Shown: in pieces, positions 32,702-44,700 of the stretch
Numbering within the stretch: the first letter of the stretch is position 1
Layout of the letters: each line of letters opens with the position of its first letter
Assembly (NCBI GenBank): GCA_021234535.1
Contig: CM037850.1
Coordinates: 1,860,001 to 1,924,000, forward strand
Source: Stichopus chloronotus
Lineage: Eukaryota > Echinodermata > Holothuroidea > Aspidochirotida > Stichopodidae
DNA: 64,000 nt
Direction: 5' to 3'
Translations under genes and position numbers: made by a program
The notes under the pieces: model-generated
The model's input: the letters and a program-made list of their open reading frames with translations, nothing else
Databases searched by the model: none
What the model was told of the DNA's origin: nothing

Positions 32702-35500
32702 GTAAGTATTACTTTTACAAAATCATTTGAAAAGTCTTTGCTAACCCTCTTTCACCAACAATGTTTTAGCTGGGACTGAAGGGAAAAGAGCCATCCTCGT
32801 GATTTTAGAATGCCGTAGGTACAGTAAAATGGTCGGAAATTCCCAACAACCTTAATGACCGGGTCAGTCCCCCACCAAAGCTCCTTGGTGCATTTTTATG
32901 TAAGGATTCTCATGTTAGTTTAATCATTTGCTTTATGAGAATGTGAAGGAAACGGGACAAGTTTGAAAAGGAAATGTAGTGAATTTTAAAAAGCAACTCA
33001 CAAAATTCACCACCTTTTAAGGTGGGATCAAAAAGGAACGAGTAAATATATTTCAAGGATGATTCCAATATTTGGAATTACTTAACAATCTGTCATAAAA
33101 AAAAGAAAAAAAATATTGAATTCATTTACATATCATATCTCTTGTTTCAATTAAGGACCACGACCAGTTGAAACACATGAGACTACTGTAACTGACGAAG
33201 ATGTCGACCCGACATTGCCTGACGAGGACGAAGATAGAATGGAAGACATGCCTCTTAGACGGCCCAAAGGAAACCGAGGAGGAAGGAGAGAACGCCCCGA
33301 TAGACCAAATGGTGAAAGAAACGGCAACAGGACCGCGGTAGATACCGCAAACAGGGAAGAAGAAAGGCCCATGAGAAGGCCCAATGGAAATAGAGGTGGT
33401 CGAAGAGATCGCCCTCGTAGACCAGATAATGATACCAGTGATGCATCGGAGAGAGAAGATAAGCCCAGGGGGAGAGGAAAGGACAGTCGGGGAGGTCGAA
33501 GAGAACGCCCTGATAGACCAAATGAAGTTAATGATAACAGTACGTCAGCTGATGCAACGGACGGAGAGAAAGAAAAGGCAAGGAAGGGAGGAAACCGAAA
33601 TCGGGGAGGTCGGAGAGAACACCCTGACCGAATAGATGATGAAGGTAATGTCAACAGTACCTCGGTTAATGCCTCAGATAGCGAAGAAGATGAGCCCATG
33701 AGGAAAGGAAAGGGGAATCGAGGAGGTCGGAGAAACCGACCTGACAAAACGGACGGTGAAGGTAGTAATAATGGCACCTCAGTTGATGCAGGAGACAGGG
33801 AAGGAGATAAGCCCAGGAAGGGAGGAAAGGGAAAGAGGGGAGGCCGAAGAGAACGCCTCGATAAACCAGATGATGGATCCAATGACAACAGCACCTCAGC
33901 AGATGTTGCAGACCAGGAGGAAGAGAAACCGATGAAGAAAGGAAGACCAAACCGGGGAGGTAGAAGAGAACGGCCTGATAGGCGACCTGGTAAAGCTCCC
34001 GGTAACAGTACCTCAGAAGATACCACCGAGAGGGAAGATGGATTGAGGAGAAGAGGGAAAGAGAATCGCGATGGTCGAAGAGACCGCTCAGAAAGGCCAG
34101 ACAACGGAAGGCGCAGACAGAAGGAGGGCAAGAAAAATCGCAAACAACAACCTGAATCCACAGAGGATGAAATTGATACAGACGGTGGTTCCGATACAAC
34201 GATACTAACAGAAGAACAACCCATGAGAAATCCCGACGCACATACCGAAGGTAGAGAAGAACCTTCGCTGCAGAATAATGGGGCCTTGGCTAATGGAACT
34301 ACCACCGAATACCAACCAGTGAAAAGAGACAGAAGATACATTGGAAACCAAGGTGATAATGGAAACAGTGCGGCCTCGCAAACTGTCGTTGATAATCAAG
34401 ACATCGGCACCACTGATGCAGATGAAGACGATACACCCGATAGACAACCCCAGGATGAGATGGAACAGAACTCAAACGTGGGGCGCGAAGAGAGACCTCA
34501 ACGCCCCGATAGACCAAATCGTCAGCGTCCCTACAAGAAGCACCAAGGAGAGACGACGAGTCAACACATGAGAGGAAAGAAACTAGGCAAAAAACGTAGG
34601 TCTTAATTTTTACGTTTCCGAGAAAGTGTCACTGGCTTAGATTGATCGTGATTGTTCCTATGATTAATTTTACTCTCACGTAGATCATTAATATCACCCT
34701 GTAAAACAGTGTTGTGATGAAGGGGACCTTGGAAGGGCAAGCCACAGGTTCTGTTTTCCTAAAATTGAAAGGGACTCTGTCTACGTAACAAAAGAAACCG
34801 CGAGCTCACTTTCCTGACAATGGAAAAGAAAAATGAAGTGAAGAAAAACGTGTGAAGAAACAATGAAGAAAAGCAAAGGATGTAAAAAGCCCCACACATT
34901 GCTGATCATATGAGAGATCCCCAGATCCAATCTACCACAAGTATTGAATATGTAACTCCTACTTTTTATCTCCCATCGGGAATAAAATCTTATGAAAGTG
35001 GCACATTAAGTTGTTATCGATAAATTTGTGAGGATTCGGAAGGGAACAGACGCATGATAAGGCTTATAATTAGCATTATCATTTCCGTTTCACATCTACT
35101 ATCTGGTCAAAAATTGTCAAAAACCAACTTGAATTGTCTATATGTCACTAATGTTCATTATTCTGTACTTGACACATGGGGTTCGCTTAGTCTGACCAAT
35201 TATCAATTGGTATGTTTAGGAAACTCGACGGCGGATTTGGAAAAAAATTAAATGGATTTCAAAACTCAACTCAAGATGCCCCATGACTTTTTATGATCCA
35301 CGAAGGTAGTATTGCGTCATTAATTGTTGTTTTTTTTTATCTCTTTTGCAGATGGTTTTGCGTTTTGTAAATACAGTGAATGGTCAGAGTGGTCTGACTG
35401 CCAAGATGGAATCCGATTCAAGAGAAGGGAGGTCACAAGCGGCAAACGCAAGTGTGCCAAGAAGACCAAGCAGGTGGAGAACTGTGAAGTAATGGAGTAA
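32626..35500 (+). CDS. secreted RGGRR/N-glycosylation-sequon repeat protein with TSR-like C-terminus (whole gene, 3 coding exons)
   Basis: Joining 32626-32701, 33156-34595 and 35352-35500 (introns both phase 1, GT-AG) gives 1,665 nt, about 554 residues. Order: signal peptide (MRWYIALTAVTAILFVISVDA); acidic segment (about 27-58); eight repeats of about 39 residues (about 57-343) with core N-R-G-G-R-R-E-R-P-D and usually N-S/G-T about 17 residues later; a less regular acidic/basic linker; a final 50-residue module with four Cys beginning FCKYSEWSEWSDC. It should be secreted, highly charged and mostly disordered, with many N-glycosylation sites; arginine clusters plus a thrombospondin-type half-domain suggest binding to sulfated glycans or matrix. 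RRxR sites could instead be convertase cleavage sites of a precursor. No known family recognised; function not assigned. Confidence 0.8.
32890..33025 (+). mobile_element. MITE family M1, right-end fragment in intron 1
   Basis: Aligns with the right third of the 28986-29361 element: ATGTGAAGGAAAC, then GTTTGAAAAGGAAATGTAGTG, GAATTT, and AAGCAACTCA near the end. Lies inside the intron between the signal-peptide exon and the repeat exon. Confidence 0.55.
33156..34595 (+). CDS. repeat-protein gene, large repeat exon
   Basis: Begins after TTCAATTAAG and stays open for 1,440 nt. A purine-rich coding strand carries the repeat array at about 33248-34110 with a period near 117 nt. RGGRR (RDGRR in the last) cores fall at residues about 66, 105, 137, 175, 214, 253, 292 and 330. 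Sequons NRT, NDT, NST, NST, NGT, NST, NST follow in register, plus NAS and a later NGT. The exon ends C|GTAGGT in phase 1; if that donor is not used the frame ends RRS and a stop at 34606. Confidence 0.85.
33248..34110 (+). repeat. coding tandem array, eight units of about 117 bp
   Basis: In-frame tandem repeat within the large exon. Unit spacing in residues measured between RGG cores is 39, 32, 38, 39, 39, 39 and 38. Units share GG(A/T)GGTCG(A/G)AGAGAACGCCCTGA-like DNA but have diverged at third positions and in the linker, so the array is not newly expanded. The third unit is short by about 7 residues. Confidence 0.9.
35003..35283 (+). mobile_element. MITE family M1, internally deleted copy in intron 2
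   Basis: Aligns along its length with 28986-29361: AATTAGCATTATC on the left, TCTGGTCAAAAATTGTCAAA with ACCAACTTGAATTG in the middle, CACTAATGTTC, GTATGTTTAGGAAACT, and CAAAACTCAACTCAAGATGC at the right. It fills over a third of the 756-bp intron. Confidence 0.7.
35352..35500 (+). CDS. repeat-protein gene, last exon with TSR-like module
   Basis: Acceptor TCTCTTTTGCAG ends at 35351. Joined in phase 1 it reads HGFAFCKYSEWSEWSDCQDG, then IRFKRREVTSGKRKCAKKTK, then QVENCEVME and stop at 35498-35500. WxxWxxC followed by G-x-R-x-(K/R)-R is the opening of thrombospondin type-1 repeats (possible C-mannosylated Trp); the short size and lysine-rich end also recall midkine/pleiotrophin or R-spondin TSRs. 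Four Cys would allow two disulfides, fewer than a canonical TSR. Confidence 0.75.
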
Positions 35501-35728
35501 AGATTTTATCCATTCATAACACAACGCTGTGGTCGTTACTAAGACACAAAAATTGAGACTACATGTCAGCACTAACACATATACTTTGAGCATACTGCCT
35601 TTATTTCGTCGCGGTTTGTAAGCGCAGGGAGGTATCTTGAGCATACCGCACTCACTATTTTACTTCGTTGACAGGTTTTAAGAGCAGTTGATCCTTGGCA
35701 CTTGGGGTGAACGATTGGAAGTCTATTG

Positions 35729-35734
35729 AATAAA
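35729..35734 (+). terminator. poly(A) signal of the repeat-protein gene
   Basis: AATAAA in TATTGAATAAAGTTTTT, about 230 nt after the stop codon, on the correct strand. Confidence 0.7.
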
Positions 35735-35996
35735 GTTTTTATCGTCTTAATACATTGCGGATTTTCGTCAGCAAACTTGCCATAACGTCACACATTTTAC
35801 AGATAAATATGGTCCTACAGTAACTGCTTCATCTATTTTTTTTTAACACGTTCCAAAGGTGGAAGGGTGAAAGCGTAAGATAACAGGTAAATTCACTCAA
35901 GGCAGTATCGGATAAGTGTATGTCAGTGATTAGGTGTCGATTAACTGCATAACAATCTATGCGAAACTAGATTAGGCCAACCGGAGGATTCATCAA

Positions 35997-36024
35997 GGGG
36001 GGGGGGGGGGGGGGGGGGGGGGGG
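35997..36024 (+). repeat. G28 homopolymer
   Basis: Uninterrupted run of 28 G, the longest in the window, 260 bp beyond the poly(A) signal of the repeat-protein gene. Could form quadruplexes; its length in the assembly should not be trusted. Confidence 0.9.
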
Positions 36025-36029
36025 CTTAC

Positions 36030-39000
36030 ACTTATTCACCTATTGAGATGTAAACTAGTATTACAATAAAGAGTAATGTACATGTGACTAGTGCAATTTC
36101 TATGTCATTTTCAAAGGTTATGTCCTTACCGTAATCTGTGTATGAATCCTGAGCACAGAAGGGTTCGAATAGAGTCCAGAGCGAAGTTTCGAATGTCTCC
36201 CTTTAGAGATGTCTCTACTACAATAATGGTATCTGAAGACAGTTGGAATTATTCTGTGGTACTTTGTGGAGGATTTCTCTCGGTTATGAAACACCACCTC
36301 AAAACTTAATATCATACCCTAATATACGGAACAATGTCACACCTGGATGGTTTACCAGTCAGTAAACTTAGCAAATGTGGACCAGACAAAACAAGGAAAA
36401 ATAAAACACACAAAGCTGTTGTCTTTCTTTGAACAGATATCTTTCTATTTAGTACTGTTTACATTAACTCACAAGCTAACTTGATGATGGAAGCGCAAAA
36501 ACGTGTAGTTTACATTTCGACACATTTATCTTTATTATATCTCGGTTGTATTACTGTATGCGGCAAAGAATAATTTTGCAACTATTATATCTTTAAGAGA
36601 AATGATGTTCAAAAAGTGATAGTTTCCTACGTCTTAGATGGCAGGCAATAATCTGATAAATTAAAATCTTACACGTAAAGACTTCCTCAATATAGATTCT
36701 CCAGATGGATAAGGTATAACAGAAGAGAGTAAAGAAATCTTAAATAACAAAATGGTGTGAAAATTTCAACATTACTGTTAGAGCGTATCAGGAGTTTTCC
36801 TGTTGTTGTAGGTGAAAGGACATTTTTATATTTAATACAGTAAATTTAAAGTTTTATTATCTTTATACTAGGTTTTTTTTTTGGTATCAATATATGTGTT
36901 ACTATCAAATCAATATCTTTTCTCTTCATTTCCGACTTCATCTACCAACTTCAAGAAAGCGAAAATAAATCAAACATGGATGGGAATAAAGCAGGTGGGT
37001 TAAATCATACCAAACATGGCTGGGAATAAAACACTGAGGTAGGGGGGGGGGGGGGTAATCAAAATCAAACATAGCTGAGAATACAACAGGGGGTTAGGGG
37101 TTCAGTTCTATTATATGCAAATCATAGCCTTTGACATTACATGGCGTCAAAGATTACGAGTTGACCAGAGTTAGTGAAGCTATTTAATGCAAACATGAGA
37201 TTTACACACTACTATGTTACTTGCCACACATATTCTAGCAAGGCAGAGGTGACTACAAACCATGATTCACGACGCAAAACATCAGATGTCACTATAGCTG
37301 AGGAGGGTGGGGGGGGGGGGGTTTGTGGAAGGAGAGACATGGTCCAAACATCGCAGGAATAATACGCTTGGAAAGAATGCCACAGAATGACATACCTGTG
37401 AGTGGAAATGGCTCCACAAACATTACCCATTATACACATCAACAGAAGGCCTATTGAGAAGATAACTTTACTTCAATTGGGGGAAGGGGTAATCCCCTCC
37501 GAACACATTCTCTGATATCACAAAATGGAAAGCATTCCAATCCAATTAATTCCCCTTCCCCTCCCCAAAGAAAAAGGAATAAAAAAACCCCTCTAACAAC
37601 AGGCCTAATGACAATATAGAGGTACGAAACACTTCAAATTTCATGATGATGATCTTAGGATTCATAGGTTTGAAGAGAGCATGAATCACAACTTGATTAA
37701 AGAAGAAGCAAAAGAGGAAATAATAAAAAGAAAAATATCTGCACCATTAAAAATCAAATATAATTGTCAAATATATATTGTCCATTCTTCTGTCAATTTG
37801 TTTTGGGGGTAAGAACTAAAGCAGTGCAAAGTTATTGAGTAGGTTGAATGCGTTGAGGCAAATCTAAAACTTTTGTGATGTAATAATTATCAAATTGTTA
37901 GAGTTGTAAGCAACATGTCACATTATGAAAAAAGACAGTTGCATTGCTAAATTACACGAAGTATCAGATACTTCGCTGTGGTAGAGGCTAAACCATAAGG
38001 CAGGTTGACATGAATATAACATTCTTGGATGAGCACGTTCAAGGAAATGACAGATGGAAAATGTTACTAGCTCAATACCATAACTTACCACCACAACTGG
38101 GTACAACAGTATGAGCAACAGTGTCTCAATACAATATAGTTTGCTTAGATAACACAATGCTAAAGCAACATATGAAAGAACTACCATCAAAATCAATACA
38201 AAAACATTGTAAACTATATAAAAACAAACAAAAGTGGTACATGAAGAATTTTGAATAGAAAGACAAAGAACTACCTAAACAATATTAAAATGAAAATAAA
38301 AGCAGATGAAAACAGAAGCCCGACCTGAGTCAACGATTTGGTGTAGTAGCTATTCTGCAGTAAGAAGGGTGGGGATTGTGGAAAAATGTCAGCGAGGGTG
38401 GGGGATGGGGGGTGGTGGTCAAGGGGGAGTCGGAAGATGTTATTAAAAATATCATAGACAGTAAACAGAACTTCAAAATAAATAAAATGAAACTTCTTTT
38501 GTTCTTTTGCTGGTATAAGTTTAACTTGCCTCTTGATCGTAGGGAGATAAAGTCAGGGATTATAGCCCCCCAACCCAGAAGAAAAAATTAAAAAAAAGGA
38601 ATCACCATCTACTTCTGACTTTGGTTCTTTGTTGCGGAAGCATTTTGAAGGTGAGTAAAATAATATATAAAAGGAGCTAAGAACTGAAAACAAGAAGGAA
38701 TTTCCAGGATAAATGTTTCCTTACGAAATTGTACAAAACTGGAAAATTTAACAGGTCTTACATCACATTATTTGATTTAGGTATCAATCAATCCCAATGT
38801 AAGTATGACATCATTATGGGATGGTAACTGACTGCTTTAATAGAGGGCACAGAATAGTGTAAAATGGGTAATGAAACACACAGATGTTCACTGCTAATCA
38901 CCACTAATCATCTCCTCAGTGTTTTACTCTTCCCTCAGTATTGTGCAGCAGCAACAGCTTCAAGCAATAGTGCAAGATTAACTTATTGACAGGTTTATGA

Positions 39001-41400
39001 GAAAAAAAAAACAAATATGTAAACAAATGATACATTGCAAAATGCCAAATAGAAAGTGGAAGAAATTAAAAACACAAAAAAATCCAACAAACGTAATGGA
39101 AGCACGAACAGAGATGTAAAACACACAAATTCCCCGGCTATGCATATGACAAACATTTCTGGTTGCATCCTAGCCCCTACAACGGGCGTGTATTATGCAC
39201 AGATCAGCTCTGACTGCATTTGTAATACCAAACTCTGCGAGCTATCCCTGGACTCTGACCCGATCTGCGTACAGATTGTCTCTATAAAAATTCATGCGTG
39301 CCGACGTAATGATCAATTACAGTCAGCAGGCACTCAATACTTTTTTCCTTAGGCTATAAATATTCATGCACTTTTGAGCCAATCATCAGATGTTAAGAAA
39401 GACACATAAATATATAGAGACATTGTTTATTCGTTGAGACAAATCTCTAATTGTTTGCAGGTGTTTTGGTATGTACATTAAGAAAGGTACAGAGCAACTT
39501 CTGCTGGGAAGATACGTTGCACCATTTAATCCATGTTTCCTTTCATGTTGTATGATATCTGGATCTATTAAGGTTTGCCTGATTTACAATTTAAGTCTGA
39601 GTAGTTGCTTTCACAATCATGTCTGCCACTCAAAGAGCTCCCATAATACTACTGTTAGACATTACAAAGTAGAAAATGTTTGCTATTTATATCTGTACAA
39701 AATTGTCCACAAGGTCCAACTCACTTTATCTGTGGATGTCCGAAGAAGGCTTCTCCCTACACAGATACGATCAAGGTGACAGCAGAAATATAATTCATTG
39801 TAAAACTTTGTCACAATGCTATTCAAGTGTTCTTTGATTTCACTAGCTATAGCTATGCAAACCTTTATCAAATATTGAGCAATTATTTGTTTTTGGTATT
39901 TTTCCCAAAAGAAAGATCAGTGACATTGGTAAATCAACATGCAAAGATGACGTGGAAACCACGAAATGACCTCCTTACAGAAACGCCTACTTGTAAATTA
40001 CTGATACATGAACCCCCCATGGCAAAATCCTGGCTACGTGCCTGCATGGGCCATTGATGGTGTTTTAGAACTACTGCAGACAGGAATTGACAACAATTGA
40101 TCAGGCGACTTCGTAAATAAACATCACTTGCAGGGCTGAACAATTTTCTGTACGGGGCATACTTGACATGATTATGTCATGATTTGTCGCAAGTCTAAGA
40201 CGAAAAGTAAAATTTTAACCTTTAATTGAGCAACACAGAAAAACGTTGCAAAGATAACAAAGGCAGTTATTGATGTCAATTTGCCCACAGCCTACAAAAA
40301 AAGTCACAATTCCCATGATCTATTAATCTTAAATGAACCAGTCCAAGCACAGCATGCATATCCGAAACTGTTCACTTTTTCTGTTAGGTCTTTTCACTGA
40401 GGTGATCTTTTTATGAAGCAGAAACATCATCATCAGTTGTATCTCACTGACTGCATCATATTAACCTTGCTTTTCTGTTTGGTCTAATTTGTATGTCAAG
40501 GTTTTGGATGACGAAAGTTAGTATTTCAGAAACAATCAAGTGCACATTTTTCTCAAATTAATGTAGTCTTAATGCTTCAGCAAATTTGTCTCTGATGAAA
40601 ATACTTTTGACAAACTTGTTGCTTGGTACTTCACTTCTCTGCAGTCAGTTGACCTCAGAACAAAGATACTCCGTGGTGATTTATTCTGTGCTGTATCAAT
40701 ATCAGGACTATGTATTCTGACTGAGTTCTAAAGACACCCACAAAAAGCCATCTGGGGGAGTGCAGTATACTATGTTCCTACTTTGCTTTGTGAATGCTGT
40801 AAGGGATGCTGGCATTTTCCTACATGCTATATGACATTGTACTTGCCTGTGAGCTACAGCATGCTCACTTCATATATTTTTACCTATAATTTGAAGATGT
40901 TTCAGATTACTGGGATAGGGGTGGACTCTGAACCTCGTACAGGTATTATTTGCAGTGTAGGGGACATGTAGAGGTCAAAGGTAACCAATTTTATTGTGTT
41001 TTGTAAATCTCAATTTACCATGAAGTCTTATGTTGAATGTGCTTTAATAAGGACATCGGGCATAAGGGTGCACGAGACAGTAAACTCCATCATCTCCCTT
41101 TGACAAGATATTGGTTTATAAGACCCTGACATACCATTAGAATTGCACGACTTATCTGCAGGCTGGTGACAAGTAAACATGATCTCCTCCACTAACTTGA
41201 TTCTTGGGAAAGAAAGAAAAAAAAACATTTAGTAGGTGTACAAATTTAGAACAAAGATACAGTTGGGATGGCTACACATATTCCAAGAAAAAGTGCATAC
41301 ACTGCAAGATTACTCATTATTGAAAAATTGAATGAAATTACTTTGAATCAACTAATTTTATCGGTAAAATTATCATATTTTTAGTGAACAATTCAGTATG
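36030..41400. other. convergent intergenic region, no gene seen
   Basis: Between the 3' ends of the plus-strand repeat-protein gene and the minus-strand LDH gene. G runs of 14 (37042-37055) and 13 (37309-37321) are present. ORFs at 37918-38196 (minus), 39056-39352 (plus) and 39471-39779 (plus) have no recognisable features. Confidence 0.4.
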
Positions 41401-41417
41401 CATGATACAAAGTTCTA

Positions 41418-41423
41418 TTTATT
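41418..41423 (-). terminator. poly(A) signal of LDH
   Basis: AATAAA on the minus strand (TAAAATAAATAGAAC), about 165 nt after the LDH stop codon. Confidence 0.65.
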
Positions 41424-41585
41424 TTACCCTATCATACATGTTTCCATAGCAGATTATCTCACTGACAATTGATTGATTGATTTCTTCTAAAGTGACACCA
41501 AAACACAAAAGATGATTACTGTCTGTTACTTTTTTTGGCACACATATGAAGCAGTGATTGATTCAGCATTCAACATTAGCACAAT

Positions 41586-41750
41586 TCAAAGGTCAAGGTC
41601 TTTTTGGATGTCCCACAGGGTGGTGGCGCTCTTTTGTAACTGCAACTTCTCTTCTTCGGTGAGAATCTGTTTGATGACAGAGCCGACACCTTGTTGGGTT
41701 AGCACACAGGGCAAACTAAGAAATACTTCCTGTTGGATACCGTGGTAACC
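41586..41750 (-). CDS. LDH: LDH coding exon 8 (last)
   Basis: Acceptor TTTCCACAG, phase 0. Encodes [17 protein letters not shown] through WDIQKDLDL and TGA, 54 residues: the C-terminal helix region of LDH. Confidence 0.95.
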   Translation of the reverse strand, partial: GYHGIQQEVFLSLPCVLTQQGVGSVIKQILTEEEKLQLQKSATTLWDIQKDLDL

Positions 41751-44700
41751 CTGTGGAAAGAAACAATGACAAAAGATGTTAGTTAGCATCCAATTCAATG
41801 AGATCACTTCATAAATATTCATTCATCATATGTTTTGAGTACTTTGACAAGTCCTGATCATAGAAACAAGACAAATGATGTTTGGCTGTAAAAAACAATA
41901 TTACTAATACTGAACACACTCTGATGAAAAAAAGTCTGGTCTGTCCATGCACAATGCTAATACATGCTACAAAAATGAATATTCAGGTATCAATGATAGG
42001 CAGCCAATCCGCACATGATATCATACATGTTTATGCCTTCTTGAGAGGAAGTACCCTAACCATTATAGTATGTCTGGATATTACATCATGTTCTATCATG
42101 CAGAAAAGGTTGTCTCGAGACATGATTTTAGCACACACTGTGTCCTTTGTGAGGACTAGCTCTGACTTGATCAGTGAAATAAGTATAAGTATAATCAGTG
42201 TTCAAATACTCAACTGTACCTGATCTATCACCACTGCTGTAAACAGATGCAGAAGATGAATATTCATGTGTGATCCATGAATTGAATATTTCTTATCAAT
42301 CAATGATTTGGTCCACATAATTACTGCAGAACATCAGTAGCAGAATTAGATCTATGACCACTGCTGTTCAGCATTCTACAATATGAATATCCATGTGTGA
42401 TCGATGACTTGTTTGGTTCTTATCAATCAACGATTGGGTCTACAAAATTACTGCTCAGAACACAGCTTGATGAGTCAGACCTGTATCCACTATTGCTAAC
42501 ACTTCTAGAGTATGAATATTCATGTATGATCAATGATCTGATTATTCTCATCATTGATTTGGTCCACATAATAAATGTTCAGAAAACTACAAAGTGAATT
42601 AGATCTATGACCACCGCTGTTGAGAGTTTTAGAATATGAATAGTCATTTGTGACCAATGACCAGATCAATGCTTATCAATCGATATGATTACTGCTCAGA
42701 ACACCACTAAGTGACCATTGCTGTTTTTATGCATTCTACAAATTAATGTTCATCCATGAAAACTGATCTAGTCACTCATTAATTGAAAGACACCATGAAC
42801 ATACCTTCGCCAGGGTTGACACAGCAAACACTGTGTTCTGGTTACGAAGAATCGCTGATGTCAGGGCACTGACACTAAGACCGATGGCCCATGAGGTGTA
42901 ACCTTTCAGTTTAATGATGTTGTATGCACTGTTTAAAGGCAAAGAAAAAAGTAACATGAAAGGTTATTACACGGACTCATACTGCAGATCCACTGTGGCT
43001 GACAGACTCTGACTGACAGTCTAACAGACTGTGGCTGACAGAGTGAATACATGTGGCCCACAAACTAAACTGTGGTCAACAGCCTGAACCCCTGCTGCTG
43101 ACAGTCTAAACAACTATGGCTGACAGTCTGAACCACTGCTGCTGACAGTTTAACCAACTGCGTCTAACAGACTGTGGCTGAAAAGGTGAATGAATGAAGC
43201 AGACAGTCTAAACTACTGTGGCCGAAAGTCGGAACCACTGTGGCTGACAGTCTTACTGTCTGTGGCTGTCAGATTGAACAGATGAGGCTGACAGAGTAAT
43301 GTGGAAGGCAGTCTAAATGACTGTGGCTGACAATATGAACCACTGCAGTTGATGGTATAACACACTGTGGCTGACAGATTGACAGACTGTTGCTCACGGT
43401 TTGAGCGATTGTGGCTGGCAGACTGAATGACTGTGGCTGACAGGCTGAACTAAAGTGACCGTCAATCTGGGCGACTGTGGCTGACACTCTGGAATACTGT
43501 GGCTGACAAACTGACTGTCTTTGGCTGATCCTGACTGTCTTTGGCTCACAACCTAACCAACTGCAACTGACTGAGTTTAGCCGATAGATGGACTGACAAA
43601 CTGATCAAAATACAGGTCTTCTGTGCATGCTGACAAATATAATGGATTGCCAGTTACTGGGTATCTTTGGACCAATCACTGTTGACTTTTTGCTGCTCCT
43701 GCTTCTGTCAGTGAGGTGTTCATTGTTTTATTGAATTACTTCTCAATCCAAGGAAACAATTTGAAGCTAAGCATCTATTAGCGCATACTTATTCAGTTCA
43801 GAGACAGTACAAAGAGTTATTATAGACCGAATTGCTAATTGCTGAAATGTCAAAATCTACCACTGATTACCCAAGCACTCAAGGCAAACATAAGTACCCC
43901 TTATATATTTAATTGTAATTGACTTTCTTGTATAAGCGTTGCCTATATCAACAGTGATGGTGGAAACTCAATTTGCTAATCATAATGACGTGATGAGTGT
44001 TATTCAACTATTTTTGAAAATATCAAACCGCTCATCATCTGGTGGTGCGCTTCCGACAGCTGGCTGCCAACGATCATTTCACGATACTGTAATAAACACA
44101 TACAGAACCACTGTGCGTGGCTGAATATTTAAATTCATTTTGTGGTATGGTAGAGTTGAGGGTATGTCTATCTAAAAGTAATCACGTAGAATAAAAAATA
44201 AACTTTGGCATTATCAGACCTCAAAGTTTGCAACATGTCACTGCAATGACACTCCTTCATTCATCTCAAATAGCTGTTAAAAGTGGAGTTTTTTTTTTTG
44301 CACATCTTGATAAAGGACTGGAACTCGGGTAAATCTATTCAAGTTTAACAAAAGAGCACACCCATCACATTTTTGGAGGAGTGTAATTTGTAGAAGACCT
44401 GAAAAATGTAACATACAAAAAGACCTCTGGTATCAGGTTCAACTTTGACAGCTCTCTCTTTCATAACATGGTTGCTTTACCTGTTGACAACTTCTTTGTG
44501 AATATCTTTCCAGTCACTTTGTCCGGCACCGGTTGCCACAGCAGACCCGCCTTCCAGGGGGACTCTGATAAAGAAGAACACCGACAGATGAAAATTCAAC
44601 TTGAGAAAAATTTCATACGTATCAATCAGAGGAGTTACAGGGATACCATCATCTCAGAAATTTGTTCTCTTGTTTGGTAAATTTGTCTGTCTGACATTGT

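Noticed and set aside
33151..34341. 396-codon minus-strand frame rich in LSGRSLRPPRF repeats, and other minus frames of 80-191 codons there
   Set aside because: It is the antisense of the repeat exon. The plus strand has a signal peptide, splice sites, sequons and a poly(A) signal; the minus frame has none and its repeats mirror the plus repeats.
32626..35500. Identifying the repeat protein as Sp185/333 or as midkine/pleiotrophin
   Set aside because: Sp185/333 has a two-exon gene with Gly-rich and His-rich regions, not RGGRR/N-x-T repeats. Midkine-type proteins have two half-domains with ten Cys; here there are four Cys and a long repeat region.
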